This document shows positions 31,064-37,682 of a stretch of 42,384 nt of DNA, piece after piece (within the stretch, counting starts at the first letter, position 1; every line of letters starts with the position of its first letter). Source of the stretch: a virus; IMG/VR virus record IMGVR_UViG_3300044630_002302, positions 1 through 42,384 of that record. One strand, written 5' to 3'. The notes below the pieces were generated by a model, which worked only from the letters and a program-made list of their open reading frames with translations, made no database searches and was not told the origin of the DNA. The translations under genes and the position numbers were made by a program.

Positions 31064-31768
31064 TTATACATTCAAAAGATCTTTCTGTATAATTTTTTCT
31101 TTGAAATTGGTACTAAAATCCAATGGTTCATTATCCAAAGTAAACCAATTATATAACTTGTCTGCTAATATCTGATGATTGTCTTTGGATAAATGATTAA
31201 TCCTATAATCACCGTATCCTTCTTTCTGAGAAACTTTGCTTAAAATTTCAAACTGTTCTTGGTAACTATCGCCTGGGAATTCTTTCACAGACACTTCTAA
31301 TAACGTACCCTTCTGCCCCGGAATCTCATCAAATGCGCTGAATACTCTACTACGAGCACGACTGGCTGCTATTAAAGAAAAACCAATACTACGATCTATA
31401 GCATAATCACGTTTAGCATTATCTAGATATTTTAGATATTGTTCAACAGCATTTTTCTGTTCTTTGCTGATCACATTAAAAAACAATAACATATTTTGCC
31501 AATTAGAAAGATCTGGCCTATCTTCAAAAAACCATATTCTCGAACTTTCTGTTAACTGTGATAAAACAAAATCTTCTGGTTGGTGATCGTGAATATCGTT
31601 CCAAAATAATTCGGCGATTCGTGTATTAGCGATACCACTCTCACCTCGATTCATCACCCGCTCGACACCTAATTTTTCTGCGAGTATCTTATACCAAGGA
31701 TCATGCGGTATAGTTTTATTTTTTAATTCTGTAAAACTATCACCATATAACCAAAGTGTTTTCTTCAT
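31064..31768 (-). CDS. SGNH/GDSL-type hydrolase-like protein
   Basis: The frame opens at 31876, but that part overlaps tRNA-Met, so the ATG at 31768-31766 (MKKTLWLYGDSFTELKNK) is the start; this gives 234 residues. LYGDSF (7-12) is block I with the catalytic serine; RGESGIANTRI (about 41-51) fits block II; and SKDNHQILADK near the C-terminus carries the Asp-His pair of block V. Family members are esterases, lipases or deacetylases with an SGNH triad. There is no signal peptide. Candidate roles are removal of acyl groups from host glycan or lipid; substrate unknown. Located between tRNA-Glu and the tRNA-Met gene. Confidence 0.7.
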   Translation of the reverse strand: MKKTLWLYGDSFTELKNKTIPHDPWYKILAEKLGVERVMNRGESGIANTRIAELFWNDIHDHQPEDFVLSQLTESSRIWFFEDRPDLSNWQNMLLFFNVISKEQKNAVEQYLKYLDNAKRDYAIDRSIGFSLIAASRARSRVFSAFDEIPGQKGTLLEVSVKEFPGDSYQEQFEILSKVSQKEGYGDYRINHLSKDNHQILADKLYNWFTLDNEPLDFSTNFKEKIIQKDLLNV

Positions 31769-31780
31769 ACTATCCTTAAT

Positions 31781-31855
31781 TGGTTGCGGGGGACGGATTC
31801 GAACCGCCGATCTACAGCTTATGAGACTGTCGAGTTGCCACTTCTCCACCCCGCG
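31781..31855 (-). tRNA. Initiator-like tRNA-Met(CAU)
   Basis: Anticodon CAT in loop CTCATAA. The first acceptor pair is C1:A72 (5' CGCGGGG, 3' CCCCGCA), the mismatch used by bacterial initiator tRNAs to avoid elongation, and the D-stem has A11:T24. The three consecutive G:C pairs in the anticodon stem are absent: it reads ACAGT/GCTGT. Encoded CCA. Confidence 0.85.
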
Positions 31856-31864
31856 ATAAATCTT

Positions 31865-31941
31865 TGGTGGGCCCACCTGGACTCGAACCAGGGACCAAAG
31901 GATTATGAGTCCTCTGCTCTAACCAACTGAGCTATAGGCCC
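31865..31941 (-). tRNA. tRNA-Ile2(CAU), probably lysidine-modified
   Basis: Acceptor GGGCCTA with TGGGCCC, anticodon loop CTCATAA, variable region TTGGTC, T-loop TTCGAGT, encoded CCA. The GACTCATAATC...TTGGTC layout follows bacterial tRNA-Ile2 genes (E. coli ileX) rather than elongator Met. Host TilS would be needed to read AUA. Confidence 0.75.
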
Positions 31942-31951
31942 TACTTAAAAA

Positions 31952-32039
31952 TGGCGGAAACGAAGAGATTCGAACTCTTGAAACCTTTCGGTTTGCTTCG
32001 TTAGCAGTGAAGTGCCTTCGACCACTCGGCCACGTTTCC
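31952..32039 (-). tRNA. tRNA-Ser(GCU)
   Basis: Class II tRNA with a long variable arm (AAACCGAAAGGTTT). Acceptor GGAAACG with CGTTTCC, anticodon loop CTGCTAA (anticodon GCT), T-loop TTCGAAT, discriminator G and encoded CCA. Confidence 0.93.
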
Positions 32040-32047
32040 AATTCTTG

Positions 32048-32124
32048 TGGCCTGCCCTAGTGGATTCGAACCACTGACCTACAGCTTAGAAGACTGTTGC
32101 TCTATCCGGCTGAGCTAAGGGCAG
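32048..32124 (-). tRNA. tRNA-Arg(UCU)
   Basis: Acceptor CTGCCCT with AGGGCAG, anticodon loop CTTCTAA (anticodon TCT, reads AGA), anticodon stem ACAGT/GCTGT, discriminator G, encoded CCA. First tRNA after the promoter at 32138-32166. Confidence 0.92.
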
Positions 32125-32137
32125 GTACTATATAACT

Positions 32138-32166
32138 ATTATACAGTAATTAACGAGGATTGTCAA
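32138..32166 (-). promoter_or_regulatory. Perfect-consensus sigma70-type promoter of the tRNA operon
   Basis: TTGACA (32166-32161), 17-base spacer, TATAAT (32143-32138) on the minus strand, 14 bases before tRNA-Arg. Both hexamers match the consensus exactly, so strong early transcription by host polymerase is expected. Confidence 0.85.
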
Positions 32167-32748
32167 TTACATATTACCGTTCTGAAATCCTATATTGCCA
32201 CCTTCTGCTTCGATACGCTTGATAACGTCTTCGAACAAGATAGGACGAAAGTCTGTTTGCTCTACACATACACAATGATATCTAGGGTCAATTGGTTTTT
32301 TACCAGTTTCAAAATCTATACCAGAATCCATTAACACACGACCGGTGTGTAGATGTCCGTGTATATTTGTACCAAATCGTCCTAAACTTGCTGGATGTAT
32401 AGGTATATGACTTAATATCATTCCGTTCATAACGTGATAGGCACGCAGTTCACGGAAGTGTTCACGATATTCATCGTCTCTAAAGATGTCATGGTTACCA
32501 CGAATTAAAACTTTGTCGCCGTTTAATCTCGACATGATTTTTAACGCTTTACGATTAATAACAACGTCACCTAAATGGTAAACTTTATCGTTAGGTCCAA
32601 CTGTTTCGTTCCATGCCTTTACCATAAACTCATCCATTTCATCTGGATCAGTCCAAGGGCGAATTTTAACTCCGGTATCTTCGTGCGTGAAACGACAGAC
32701 ACCAGCGTGACCAAAGTGAGTATCACTTACTAAAAATACCGATGGCAT
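32167..32748 (-). CDS. Calcineurin-like metallophosphoesterase
   Basis: 193 residues. The dimetal motifs are in canonical order: D9-T-H11 with H14 (SDTHFGH), GDV around D61, GNHD (84-87), H114 (ILSHIPIHPA) and GHLH (131-134). The length and motif form are those of small phage phosphoesterases, which act on phosphomonoesters or cyclic phosphodiesters. No signal peptide. The tRNA promoter lies at the end of this gene, so its transcript probably continues into or is boosted there. Exact substrate not predictable. Confidence 0.9.
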   Translation of the reverse strand: MPSVFLVSDTHFGHAGVCRFTHEDTGVKIRPWTDPDEMDEFMVKAWNETVGPNDKVYHLGDVVINRKALKIMSRLNGDKVLIRGNHDIFRDDEYREHFRELRAYHVMNGMILSHIPIHPASLGRFGTNIHGHLHTGRVLMDSGIDFETGKKPIDPRYHCVCVEQTDFRPILFEDVIKRIEAEGGNIGFQNGNM

Positions 32749-32758
32749 TAGAGATTAA

Positions 32759-33001
32759 TTAAATTGCGTCTTGAGAAATTAGAAGATGTTTTCCAATTTC
32801 GAATAGGCCAACTGCGCCTGGGGTGTCTAATGTGCTGACATGGATTTGTGCAAGGCCGTCTTCGTCTAATGAACACGCAATGAATTCTTTGATCTGTCCA
32901 CTTTCGATTTGTTTTTTCATGTAATTGATGACTTCGAGCATTTCATCTCTACGATGTTCCGCGGCTTTGTCTTTTGGTTCAAAACTAATAATGTTATCCA
33001 T
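32759..33001 (-). CDS. Hypothetical protein (80 residues)
   Basis: 80 residues, begins MDNIISFEPKDKAAEHRRDE with a charged helix followed by beta-type segments (EFIACSLDEDG, QIHVSTLDTPG, EIGKHLLISQ). No family recognised. It lies 10 bases before the phosphoesterase gene and 9 bases after ClpP, in a compact operon, and has a good Shine-Dalgarno (AAGGAAAA) upstream. Cytoplasmic; function unknown. Confidence 0.6.
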   Translation of the reverse strand: MDNIISFEPKDKAAEHRRDEMLEVINYMKKQIESGQIKEFIACSLDEDGLAQIHVSTLDTPGAVGLFEIGKHLLISQDAI

Positions 33002-33010
33002 CGTTTTTCC

Positions 33011-33580
33011 TTATTTTAGCAATTGATCTGCTGCACCAAATTCTATTAATTCTTCTGCTGTCATCCAAACATCAGTCGGAGGCAATAATTTATTTTTTAT
33101 CATAGCTACACTTTTGCCTGTTCCTTCTCGTAGAATATCTATCATTCTATCTACACAGTTTTCATTTTCTTTCATCTGTGCTTTAACATCATGATATTTG
33201 TCGTCGTATCCGGTACTCATCTGATGGCACATAATACCTGTATTTTTAGCTATGTATCTCTGACCTTTAGCACCACTGATAAAAATCAAGAATCCTGCAC
33301 TCATAACAGATCCAATCCCAATAGTCTTGATTTTAAGTTTGCTGGCTTTCATGATATCGATTAATGCAAATGCAGAATAAAGGTCGCCGCCTATACTATT
33401 GATATACAATGTTAGGAACTTGTTTTCTCTAGGTTGAATAATGAGATTTTCGTAGGTGATCCATTTGATACAGTCGTTCACCGTTTCCTCAGTAATTTCT
33501 CCGGTGAGGAAATAGTGAGATTTTTCCAATAGGCTAATGCCTATACGATCGCTGGCGTTGAATTCGTTGTTTTTCTTCAA
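33011..33580 (-). CDS. clpP: ClpP-family serine protease
   Basis: 189 residues. Catalytic triad S94 (GSVMSAGFL), H119 (GIMCHQMST) and D170 (LPPTDVWMTAEE) at the spacing of ClpP; YINSIGGDLYSA (59-70) is the handle of the oligomer. The start is a TTG at 33580 with AAGGTG seven bases upstream; no in-frame ATG exists near. In phages such proteases act as prohead or regulatory proteases or combine with host Clp ATPases. The N-terminus lacks a long propeptide. A late-type motif (33604-33611) and a strong extended -10 lie upstream, so it may be transcribed at both stages. Confidence 0.92.
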   Translation of the reverse strand: MKKNNEFNASDRIGISLLEKSHYFLTGEITEETVNDCIKWITYENLIIQPRENKFLTLYINSIGGDLYSAFALIDIMKASKLKIKTIGIGSVMSAGFLIFISGAKGQRYIAKNTGIMCHQMSTGYDDKYHDVKAQMKENENCVDRMIDILREGTGKSVAMIKNKLLPPTDVWMTAEELIEFGAADQLLK

Positions 33581-33603
33581 AATAGCACCTTAGGTAGACC
33601 CTG

Positions 33604-33611
33604 TATTTATC
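33604..33611 (-). promoter_or_regulatory. T4-type late promoter motif
   Basis: GATAAATA on the minus strand, 23 bases before the TTG start of clpP. Confidence 0.4.
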
Positions 33612-33614
33612 ATG

Positions 33615-33625
33615 ATTATAGCATA
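33615..33625 (-). promoter_or_regulatory. Extended -10 promoter element
   Basis: TATGC-TATAAT on the minus strand (TGN-type extended -10 with perfect TATAAT), upstream of clpP. No convincing -35 at 16-18 bases. The ATGCTATAAT string recurs in the other early promoters of this window. Confidence 0.45.
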
Positions 33626-33632
33626 CTATAAT

Positions 33633-34001
33633 TTAGAAGACGCTGACAAGATATCCAATTATCCCCACATAAGTTAGATAATGGAGACCTTGATCTGCAC
33701 CTAACCAAACCCAAAACATGCGATCAACTGTGGTTAACCCTTTGTTCAACTGCTGTTTACCCCAATCAATGTGATAGTGTAATAATCCGTCTGCTGCTGC
33801 TACAGTTACAGCATCGTGTAAGTTTTGGGCAAAAAACACACAGATTAACAAAGTAAAGGCTGCATGTAGGCCTGCATGGTGCCATCCTCCCTCTGCGCCG
33901 TATGTGCCTTTTTCACGTATCATATAAGGAAACTGTAGTAAAAAATCACAGATAAAATGCTTGATACCAAATAGTGCCAATAGTAAGATTATGATGTCCA
34001 T
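33633..34001 (-). CDS. DUF3307-like membrane protein
   Basis: Start placed at the ATG 34001-33999 (MDIIILLLALFG), which overlaps the upstream stop as TAATG; this gives 122 residues, not the 134 of the longer frame. At least three hydrophobic segments (about 1-14, 45-60, 100-120) and conserved-looking polar residues in HFICDFLLQ and HHAGLHA, the pattern of DUF3307, a family of integral membrane proteins often found in phages and plasmids. No function is established. Confidence 0.65.
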   Translation of the reverse strand: MDIIILLLALFGIKHFICDFLLQFPYMIREKGTYGAEGGWHHAGLHAAFTLLICVFFAQNLHDAVTVAAADGLLHYHIDWGKQQLNKGLTTVDRMFWVWLGADQGLHYLTYVGIIGYLVSVF

Positions 34002-34366
34002 TATGATAATTCCTGTATAACTCGATAATTGTTCCATGCTGTTTCAACTGCTTGATTTTTGGGTGACTGGCTAGGATACATATCCATCCAATGATATGTA
34101 GAATCTGGAATCCAATGTCTGTCAATCCCTTGTAATCTAGGTTGTATTAATTTGTTAAGAGCTAATAAGTCTCTAAGTGTGTCAATATAAATTTCACGAT
34201 AATTGGCATCAAGTACGGTACTGTGTATCCAGTTATCTATTATATCTTCAAGATTTCGACCTTCACGAATGCTGGTAAGACTGACAACAAATGCCACGTC
34301 CTCTACTTTAACTCGTTCGTGAGCAATATCTTCTATACACTTAGATAATCTAAATCCTATTTTCAT
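34001..34366 (-). CDS. Hypothetical phage protein (121 residues)
   Basis: 121 residues, mainly helical, begins MKIGFRLSKCIEDIAHERVK and contains the acidic block NLEDIIDNWIHS. I recognise no family. ATG overlaps the stop of the putative lipoprotein (ATGA, 34363-34366) and its own stop overlaps the next start, so it is in a coupled operon of lysis or envelope genes. Function unknown. Confidence 0.65.
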   Translation of the reverse strand: MKIGFRLSKCIEDIAHERVKVEDVAFVVSLTSIREGRNLEDIIDNWIHSTVLDANYREIYIDTLRDLLALNKLIQPRLQGIDRHWIPDSTYHWMDMYPSQSPKNQAVETAWNNYRVIQELS

Positions 34367-34845
34367 TTTAACTTATTAACTCCTCGGTGCGGCACTTTGG
34401 CCTTGGATCTATGGGCTTTGGATACTCGTTTATTTTTTGATAACTTATGGCTAGTATTCCTCGTAGAGGTTCTTCTAATTTCTTCTGTTGCGGATCTTGT
34501 AGGTTTAGGAGTCTCAATGTATTGAAAACTAACTCCGCCACTTCTTGCCAATCTTCTTTTCTGTCCATACTCCCCTCCTACATGAAAATAAGTTTTCTTT
34601 ATTCTACAAACTTTCTTATGGTCAAATATATTAAACATTCTACAATCTTTACCAGTTACCTTGTCTAAGGCATGATCAGTTAGGGTTTTACCAGTGGTGC
34701 CATAGGCCACAGCATCACCAGCAGTTTTCGCAGTATCTACGGCTTCGGCCACGGCTACAGCAGTAGCCCCTGCACCCATGTTACCTGCTATCATAGTAAC
34801 GCATCCATTTAATAAAAACATCAGTGGTAATATCCAAAGATGCAA
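34363..34845 (-). CDS. Putative outer-membrane lipoprotein (candidate o-spanin)
   Basis: 160 residues. The lipobox LLNGC places a lipidated cysteine at about residue 15, so the mature protein should be anchored to the outer membrane. The start is a TTG at 34845, directly after the stop of the upstream TM/coiled-coil gene. The middle (TAVAVAEAVDTAKTAGDA, then ALDKVTGKDCRMF) fits small phage lipoproteins. The last 75 residues are very basic (Arg/Lys/Ser/Thr) and lie in the frame overlapping the small gene at 34368-34568, so the C-terminal part could be read-through of a shorter protein. Paired with the upstream gene it resembles an i-/o-spanin pair of the host-envelope lysis system. Confidence 0.55.
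   Translation of the reverse strand: MHLWILPLMFLLNGCVTMIAGNMGAGATAVAVAEAVDTAKTAGDAVAYGTTGKTLTDHALDKVTGKDCRMFNIFDHKKVCRIKKTYFHVGGEYGQKRRLARSGGVSFQYIETPKPTRSATEEIRRTSTRNTSHKLSKNKRVSKAHRSKAKVPHRGVNKLK
34368..34568 (-). CDS. Small protein overlapping the lipoprotein gene in another frame
   Basis: 66 residues, MDRKEDWQEVAELVFN..., with ordinary acidic/hydrophobic composition, unlike the basic tail of the overlapping frame. A very strong Shine-Dalgarno (GGAGGGGAG) sits immediately before the ATG at 34568, better than that of its neighbour. Its stop is 1 base before the ATG of the next gene. Both reading frames may be used; if only one, I favour this one for the 3' half. Function unknown. Confidence 0.55.
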   Translation of the reverse strand: MDRKEDWQEVAELVFNTLRLLNLQDPQQKKLEEPLRGILAISYQKINEYPKPIDPRPKCRTEELIS

Positions 34846-35139
34846 TTATTTTTTCTTGCCTTTGCGTAATTCTAATATTGCTAATGCCTGTTTACGCTGT
34901 AGTTCTTGTGTGACTTCAAGATCTTTTTCAAGATTTTTAATACGATTTTTTAAAACATTAATATCATTTTTCAATGATAGGTCGTATGATTTAACTTCTT
35001 CAAGTTGTTTTTCTAATTTGACATTAGTCTGTCTCGATGCTTCTAACTCTATATTGAATTGATGTACACTGTAGAGTAAAGATGCTAATGATAATGCTGC
35101 CACGATAAAAATAGACCAAAAAGTGTGTCTATTAGACAT
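34846..35139 (-). CDS. Membrane-anchored coiled-coil protein (candidate i-spanin)
   Basis: 97 residues: N-terminal transmembrane segment (FWSIFIVAALSLASLLYSV, about 7-25) followed by about 70 residues of charged heptad coiled coil (KLEKQLEEVKSYDLS, KNRIKNLEKDLE). An N-terminal anchor with a periplasmic coiled coil is the architecture of Rz-type inner-membrane spanins. The downstream gene encodes a lipoprotein with a TTG start coupled to this stop, matching the usual i-spanin/o-spanin order. Transcribed from a perfect sigma70-type promoter just upstream. The role is inferred from architecture only. Confidence 0.55.
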   Translation of the reverse strand: MSNRHTFWSIFIVAALSLASLLYSVHQFNIELEASRQTNVKLEKQLEEVKSYDLSLKNDINVLKNRIKNLEKDLEVTQELQRKQALAILELRKGKKK

Positions 35140-35183
35140 TAAGTAATCCTTTCTAAATATATGATGTTTTTGTACTATAAACT

Positions 35184-35212
35184 ATTATAGCATCATATAG
35201 ACTGTTTGTCAA
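35184..35212 (-). promoter_or_regulatory. Perfect-consensus sigma70-type promoter
   Basis: TTGACA (35212-35207), 17-base spacer ending ATGATGC, TATAAT (35189-35184) on the minus strand, about 45 bases before the gene at 35139. Confidence 0.85.
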
Positions 35213-35218
35213 TCTAAC

Positions 35219-35443
35219 TCATGCCCATCTTAGTGCAAACAATGTAGCATCTTTAGGATCTTCAAAACGGAAAGCAAATCCTTTTGTGTTCTGATATCCG
35301 TGCAGATGATATCTTCCACCGCATGTGTGATCTACCCAAGTTACGATCATATTGGGATTATAGTTGGGGCTTTCTAACATCTGTTCCCATTTAATAACGA
35401 CCTCAGGCCAATCTGGTGGCGGCCATCTATCTAGTTTATTCAT
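35219..35443 (-). CDS. Small protein, F-x-F-E-x-x-x-x-A-x-x-F-x-L-R-W family
   Basis: 74 residues, ends FAFRFEDPKDATLFALRW-A. The C-terminal string FxFEDxxDATLFxLRW recurs with variations in the small genes at 35445, 35809, 36907 and 37093, while the N-termini differ (here MNKLDRWPPPDWPEV...). No known domain; the conserved end looks like a strand-turn-helix that could be a docking or recognition element. It lies directly downstream of 35445-35696. Function unknown. Confidence 0.65.
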   Translation of the reverse strand: MNKLDRWPPPDWPEVVIKWEQMLESPNYNPNMIVTWVDHTCGGRYHLHGYQNTKGFAFRFEDPKDATLFALRWA

Positions 35444-35444
35444 T

Positions 35445-35696
35445 TTATTCTCCGCACCATTTTAACATAAACATCACCTTCTTTTGCTCATCATAAAAAT
35501 CAAGGTGAATAAAGGTTTGTTCGTCAGTCCAAAAGATATCAACTTCGTCTTTGACTTCTCTACGATGTCGGCGAACGGTGAATCCAAGTTTGCGTTTACA
35601 TACATCACGAATAGCAATACTCATACCGTGCGTTCTTAACAGTGAGGGCCAAATGCGTTGTTCCCAATCGTCTGCTTCTAATTCAACTGATTTCAT
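35445..35696 (-). CDS. Small protein of the same C-terminal family
   Basis: 83 residues, ends FIHLDFYDEQKKVMFMLKW-CGE, a divergent form of the shared signature (F-x-D-E-x-K-x-x-x-F-x-L-K-W). The N-terminal half (MKSVELEADDWEQR, SLLRTHGMSIAIRDVCKRKL) is helical with several charged residues. Weak ribosome-binding site. Function unknown. Confidence 0.6.
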   Translation of the reverse strand: MKSVELEADDWEQRIWPSLLRTHGMSIAIRDVCKRKLGFTVRRHRREVKDEVDIFWTDEQTFIHLDFYDEQKKVMFMLKWCGE

Positions 35697-35708
35697 CGAT
35701 TCGATTCA

Positions 35709-35837
35709 TTATCTAGACGATGCTAATAACATTAAGGTAAACAAGAACCACCAAGGATTCCATCCACACCATCCTACCAAGTAGGCAGTACCCGCTAGTA
35801 GACTTAAATTATATACTATTGCCATAAGTAACTTCAT
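35709..35837 (-). CDS. Tiny membrane protein (42 residues)
   Basis: ATG at 35837-35835, preceded by AAGGTGG, stop TAA at 35711-35709. The product (MKLLMAIVYNLSLLAG, then YLVGWCGWNPWWFLFTLML) is almost all hydrophobic, with a Trp-rich GWNPWWFL turn, so it is probably a small inner-membrane hairpin. It overlaps the 3' end of the gene at 35809-36072 by 29 bases. Good ribosome-binding site; unrecognised. Confidence 0.6.
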   Translation of the reverse strand: MKLLMAIVYNLSLLAGTAYLVGWCGWNPWWFLFTLMLLASSR

Positions 35838-36072
35838 TAGACCACCTTGTCATAAAAATTGTTGCTTTAGTTTCGTCTTCAAACATAAACCATTCACGCA
35901 ATGGATTCGAGTCGTCATCTTCTGGCACTGGGATCACTTTGGCACCTTGTCCTTCAAACCACTGTTTTAAAGTTGTATTATATAATTCATTATCTTTATG
36001 ATCTTTAATAACATTTTTATCAAAATACTTAATAGCATTAAACCAGTATGGATACATGGATATTTTTATCAT
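35809..36072 (-). CDS. Small protein of the same C-terminal family
   Basis: 87 residues, contains WFMFEDETKATIFMTRWSNE near the C-terminus, the clearest match after 35219 to the shared FxFEDxxxAxxFxxRW signature; N-terminal part is MIKISMYPYWFNAIKYFDK. Start overlaps the stop of the phosphoesterase gene (36069-36072). The family seems to have grown by tandem duplication here. Function unknown. Confidence 0.65.
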   Translation of the reverse strand: MIKISMYPYWFNAIKYFDKNVIKDHKDNELYNTTLKQWFEGQGAKVIPVPEDDDSNPLREWFMFEDETKATIFMTRWSNEVTYGNSI

Positions 36073-36875
36073 AAATCAATGTATCGTAATTTGAAACTAT
36101 CAGCCTGCGGTTCGTGACCACTATAGCCGCGAGGGTTACACACCACACGTGTAGCACCAATCATATAGTCGAATGGCTCATGTGTATGACCGTGTGTCCA
36201 CAACTTAATCTGTGGACGATAAGCGATGAAGTCATCTAGGTCGCTGGCAAACGCACCATTCATGATCTTGTCGTGGGCATACTTAGGATGCACGCTTTTG
36301 AAGCTAGGACAATGATGCCCAACTACGATAAACTTATGGGTTGGGCGATCGTAGGTAATGTGATTGATATAGTCCATGCTCTTCTTATGAAATATAACGG
36401 TATCTTCTGGAGTTAGTCGTGAAGATTTACCCCATTCATTTAAGGTCCTAGCACTGTTCTTAATGCTCTGGAAATCTGACATCATTGAACTTACGTGATA
36501 TAAAGTAAGACTATCTTCTTCATTCATGTTGGTCCATAAGGTTACACCAATGAAAGTATACTCTCCGATATCTACAGTTTCGTCATCTATGATGTGTAGA
36601 TTGTCGTAGGCCAATTCACGTTTTAAATGTGCAGTGGTATGTTGAACATCATATGAATAGTGTTCGTGATTACCTAAAACATAGACGACTTTAGGAAAAC
36701 GCTCACAGCATTCTTTAAAAAATTTTCTATAACGAGCATCGTGATGATGTTCTCTATTTAAATGTTTAGCCACACAGATATCGCCAGATAATACAAGTAC
36801 ATCTGCGTTTTCTGTATTGTGTAGTTCTAGGGTACCAAACTCTAGATGTACATCTGATGCGAGTGCGATTTTCAT
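36069..36875 (-). CDS. Calcineurin-like metallophosphoesterase
   Basis: 268 residues. Motifs in order: D8-H10 (ASDVHLEFG), G-D31-32 (LSGDICV), GNHEH (68-72), GHH (VVGHHCPSF) and HGHTHEPFDY near the C-terminus, all metal ligands of the calcineurin-like fold. It is longer than the phosphoesterase at 32167 and not obviously its duplicate. No signal peptide. It is directly behind a perfect sigma70-type promoter, so probably early. Candidate functions are removal of phosphate from nucleotides, tRNA ends or cyclic dinucleotides; none is shown. Confidence 0.9.
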   Translation of the reverse strand: MKIALASDVHLEFGTLELHNTENADVLVLSGDICVAKHLNREHHHDARYRKFFKECCERFPKVVYVLGNHEHYSYDVQHTTAHLKRELAYDNLHIIDDETVDIGEYTFIGVTLWTNMNEEDSLTLYHVSSMMSDFQSIKNSARTLNEWGKSSRLTPEDTVIFHKKSMDYINHITYDRPTHKFIVVGHHCPSFKSVHPKYAHDKIMNGAFASDLDDFIAYRPQIKLWTHGHTHEPFDYMIGATRVVCNPRGYSGHEPQADSFKLRYIDL

Positions 36876-36881
36876 AATACT

Positions 36882-36910
36882 ATTATAGCATCTTTTGGTT
36901 GATTTGTCAA
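36882..36910 (-). promoter_or_regulatory. Perfect-consensus sigma70-type promoter
   Basis: TTGACA (36910-36905), 17-base spacer ending GATGC, TATAAT (36887-36882) on the minus strand, ahead of the phosphoesterase gene at 36875. Its -35 lies within the last codons of the upstream gene. Confidence 0.85.
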
Positions 36911-37092
36911 CTGCCCCAACGGAGCAGAAATACTGTTATTTGTTTTTTATTTTTAAATTGGAATTGATCGTATGATGTTCTACGACCACAGTTATGTTCT
37001 TGACACCATTTTTGAATATCATCTAATTCTTCATCAGAGCCAAGCCATTCGTTAGCCACTAAACATAAGGGTTTCTTTTCAACCCAATGCAT
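36907..37092 (-). CDS. Small protein of the same C-terminal family
   Basis: 61 residues, ends YDQFQFKNKKQITVFLLRW-GS, the family signature with Lys/Asn in place of the acidic pair. N-terminal half MHWVEKKPLCLVANEW with an acidic helix (GSDEELDDIQKW). Its 3' end holds the -35 of the promoter for the next gene. Function unknown. Confidence 0.6.
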   Translation of the reverse strand: MHWVEKKPLCLVANEWLGSDEELDDIQKWCQEHNCGRRTSYDQFQFKNKKQITVFLLRWGS

Positions 37093-37410
37093 CTACGACC
37101 ACTTAAGAACGAACAATGTAGCATCAGATTCGTTTTCAAAATACCAAATACGATACCCGTCTATGTTTAGATCACGAAACTTGTTTTGGCAGTTTTCTAA
37201 ACACCAAGTAAGTTTTTCTGGAAAGTCGTCATCTTGTAATTTAACAGGATGATAGTTTTCTAATAGCTTCATTAATCGATCATCTTGAGCGAGATCGTGT
37301 TCTGCTTTTTGTGCTTTAGATATCCAAGAAGGTCCTCCGCCTCCAGCACCACCTAAGGTGATTGGGTAACTACTAGAACCAGCACCACCTGAAGAAATAT
37401 AAGATGACAT
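37093..37410 (-). CDS. Gly/Ser-rich small protein of the same C-terminal family
   Basis: 105 residues. N-terminal 27 residues are Gly/Ser-rich and flexible (SSYISSGGAGSSSYPITLGG), then helices, then the signature FENESDATLFVLKW-S at the very end. It is the longest family member, with an added disordered head. Stop is adjacent to the next start (37092/37093). Function unknown. Confidence 0.63.
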   Translation of the reverse strand: MSSYISSGGAGSSSYPITLGGAGGGGPSWISKAQKAEHDLAQDDRLMKLLENYHPVKLQDDDFPEKLTWCLENCQNKFRDLNIDGYRIWYFENESDATLFVLKWS

Positions 37411-37682
37411 TATTTGTTAGTCCTTAACAACCACTCTGTAAGAGCAGCACCTTGTAGTTTTGCGTATATGACAAATTTATATCCGTATTCGTGTTCGTCT
37501 GGTTGGTGATGATAATATGGAGTGTCTATACTGTTATTAATAATCCATTGTCCTTCTTCACTTTCCTGCCATTTTAATAAAGGATCAGCAGCATAAATTT
37601 CTGGATCTTCAACATCACCTATGATAAATTCGTGAACTAGTATAGTTCTTATTGGTTCACTATCCTGGAACTTTCTGCTCAT
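37410..37682 (-). CDS. Small protein, distant C-terminal family member
   Basis: 90 residues, ends YKFVIYAKLQGAALTEWLLRTNK, a weaker form of the family signature (F-x-I-Y-x-x-x-x-x-A-x-x-x-W-L-L-R). Acidic N-terminal half. The start lies within the end of the upstream RHH-like gene (overlap 23 bases) and the stop overlaps the next start by 1 base. Function unknown. Confidence 0.55.
   Translation of the reverse strand: MSRKFQDSEPIRTILVHEFIIGDVEDPEIYAADPLLKWQESEEGQWIINNSIDTPYYHHQPDEHEYGYKFVIYAKLQGAALTEWLLRTNK

Noticed and set aside
31769-31876. Longer start for the SGNH hydrolase
   Set aside because: The added codons overlap the tRNA-Met gene; the ATG at 31768 starts directly at the beginning of the fold.
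34001-34037. Longer start for the DUF3307-like protein
   Set aside because: The ATG at 34001 makes a TAATG overlap with the upstream stop, as elsewhere in this genome; the longer form is less likely.
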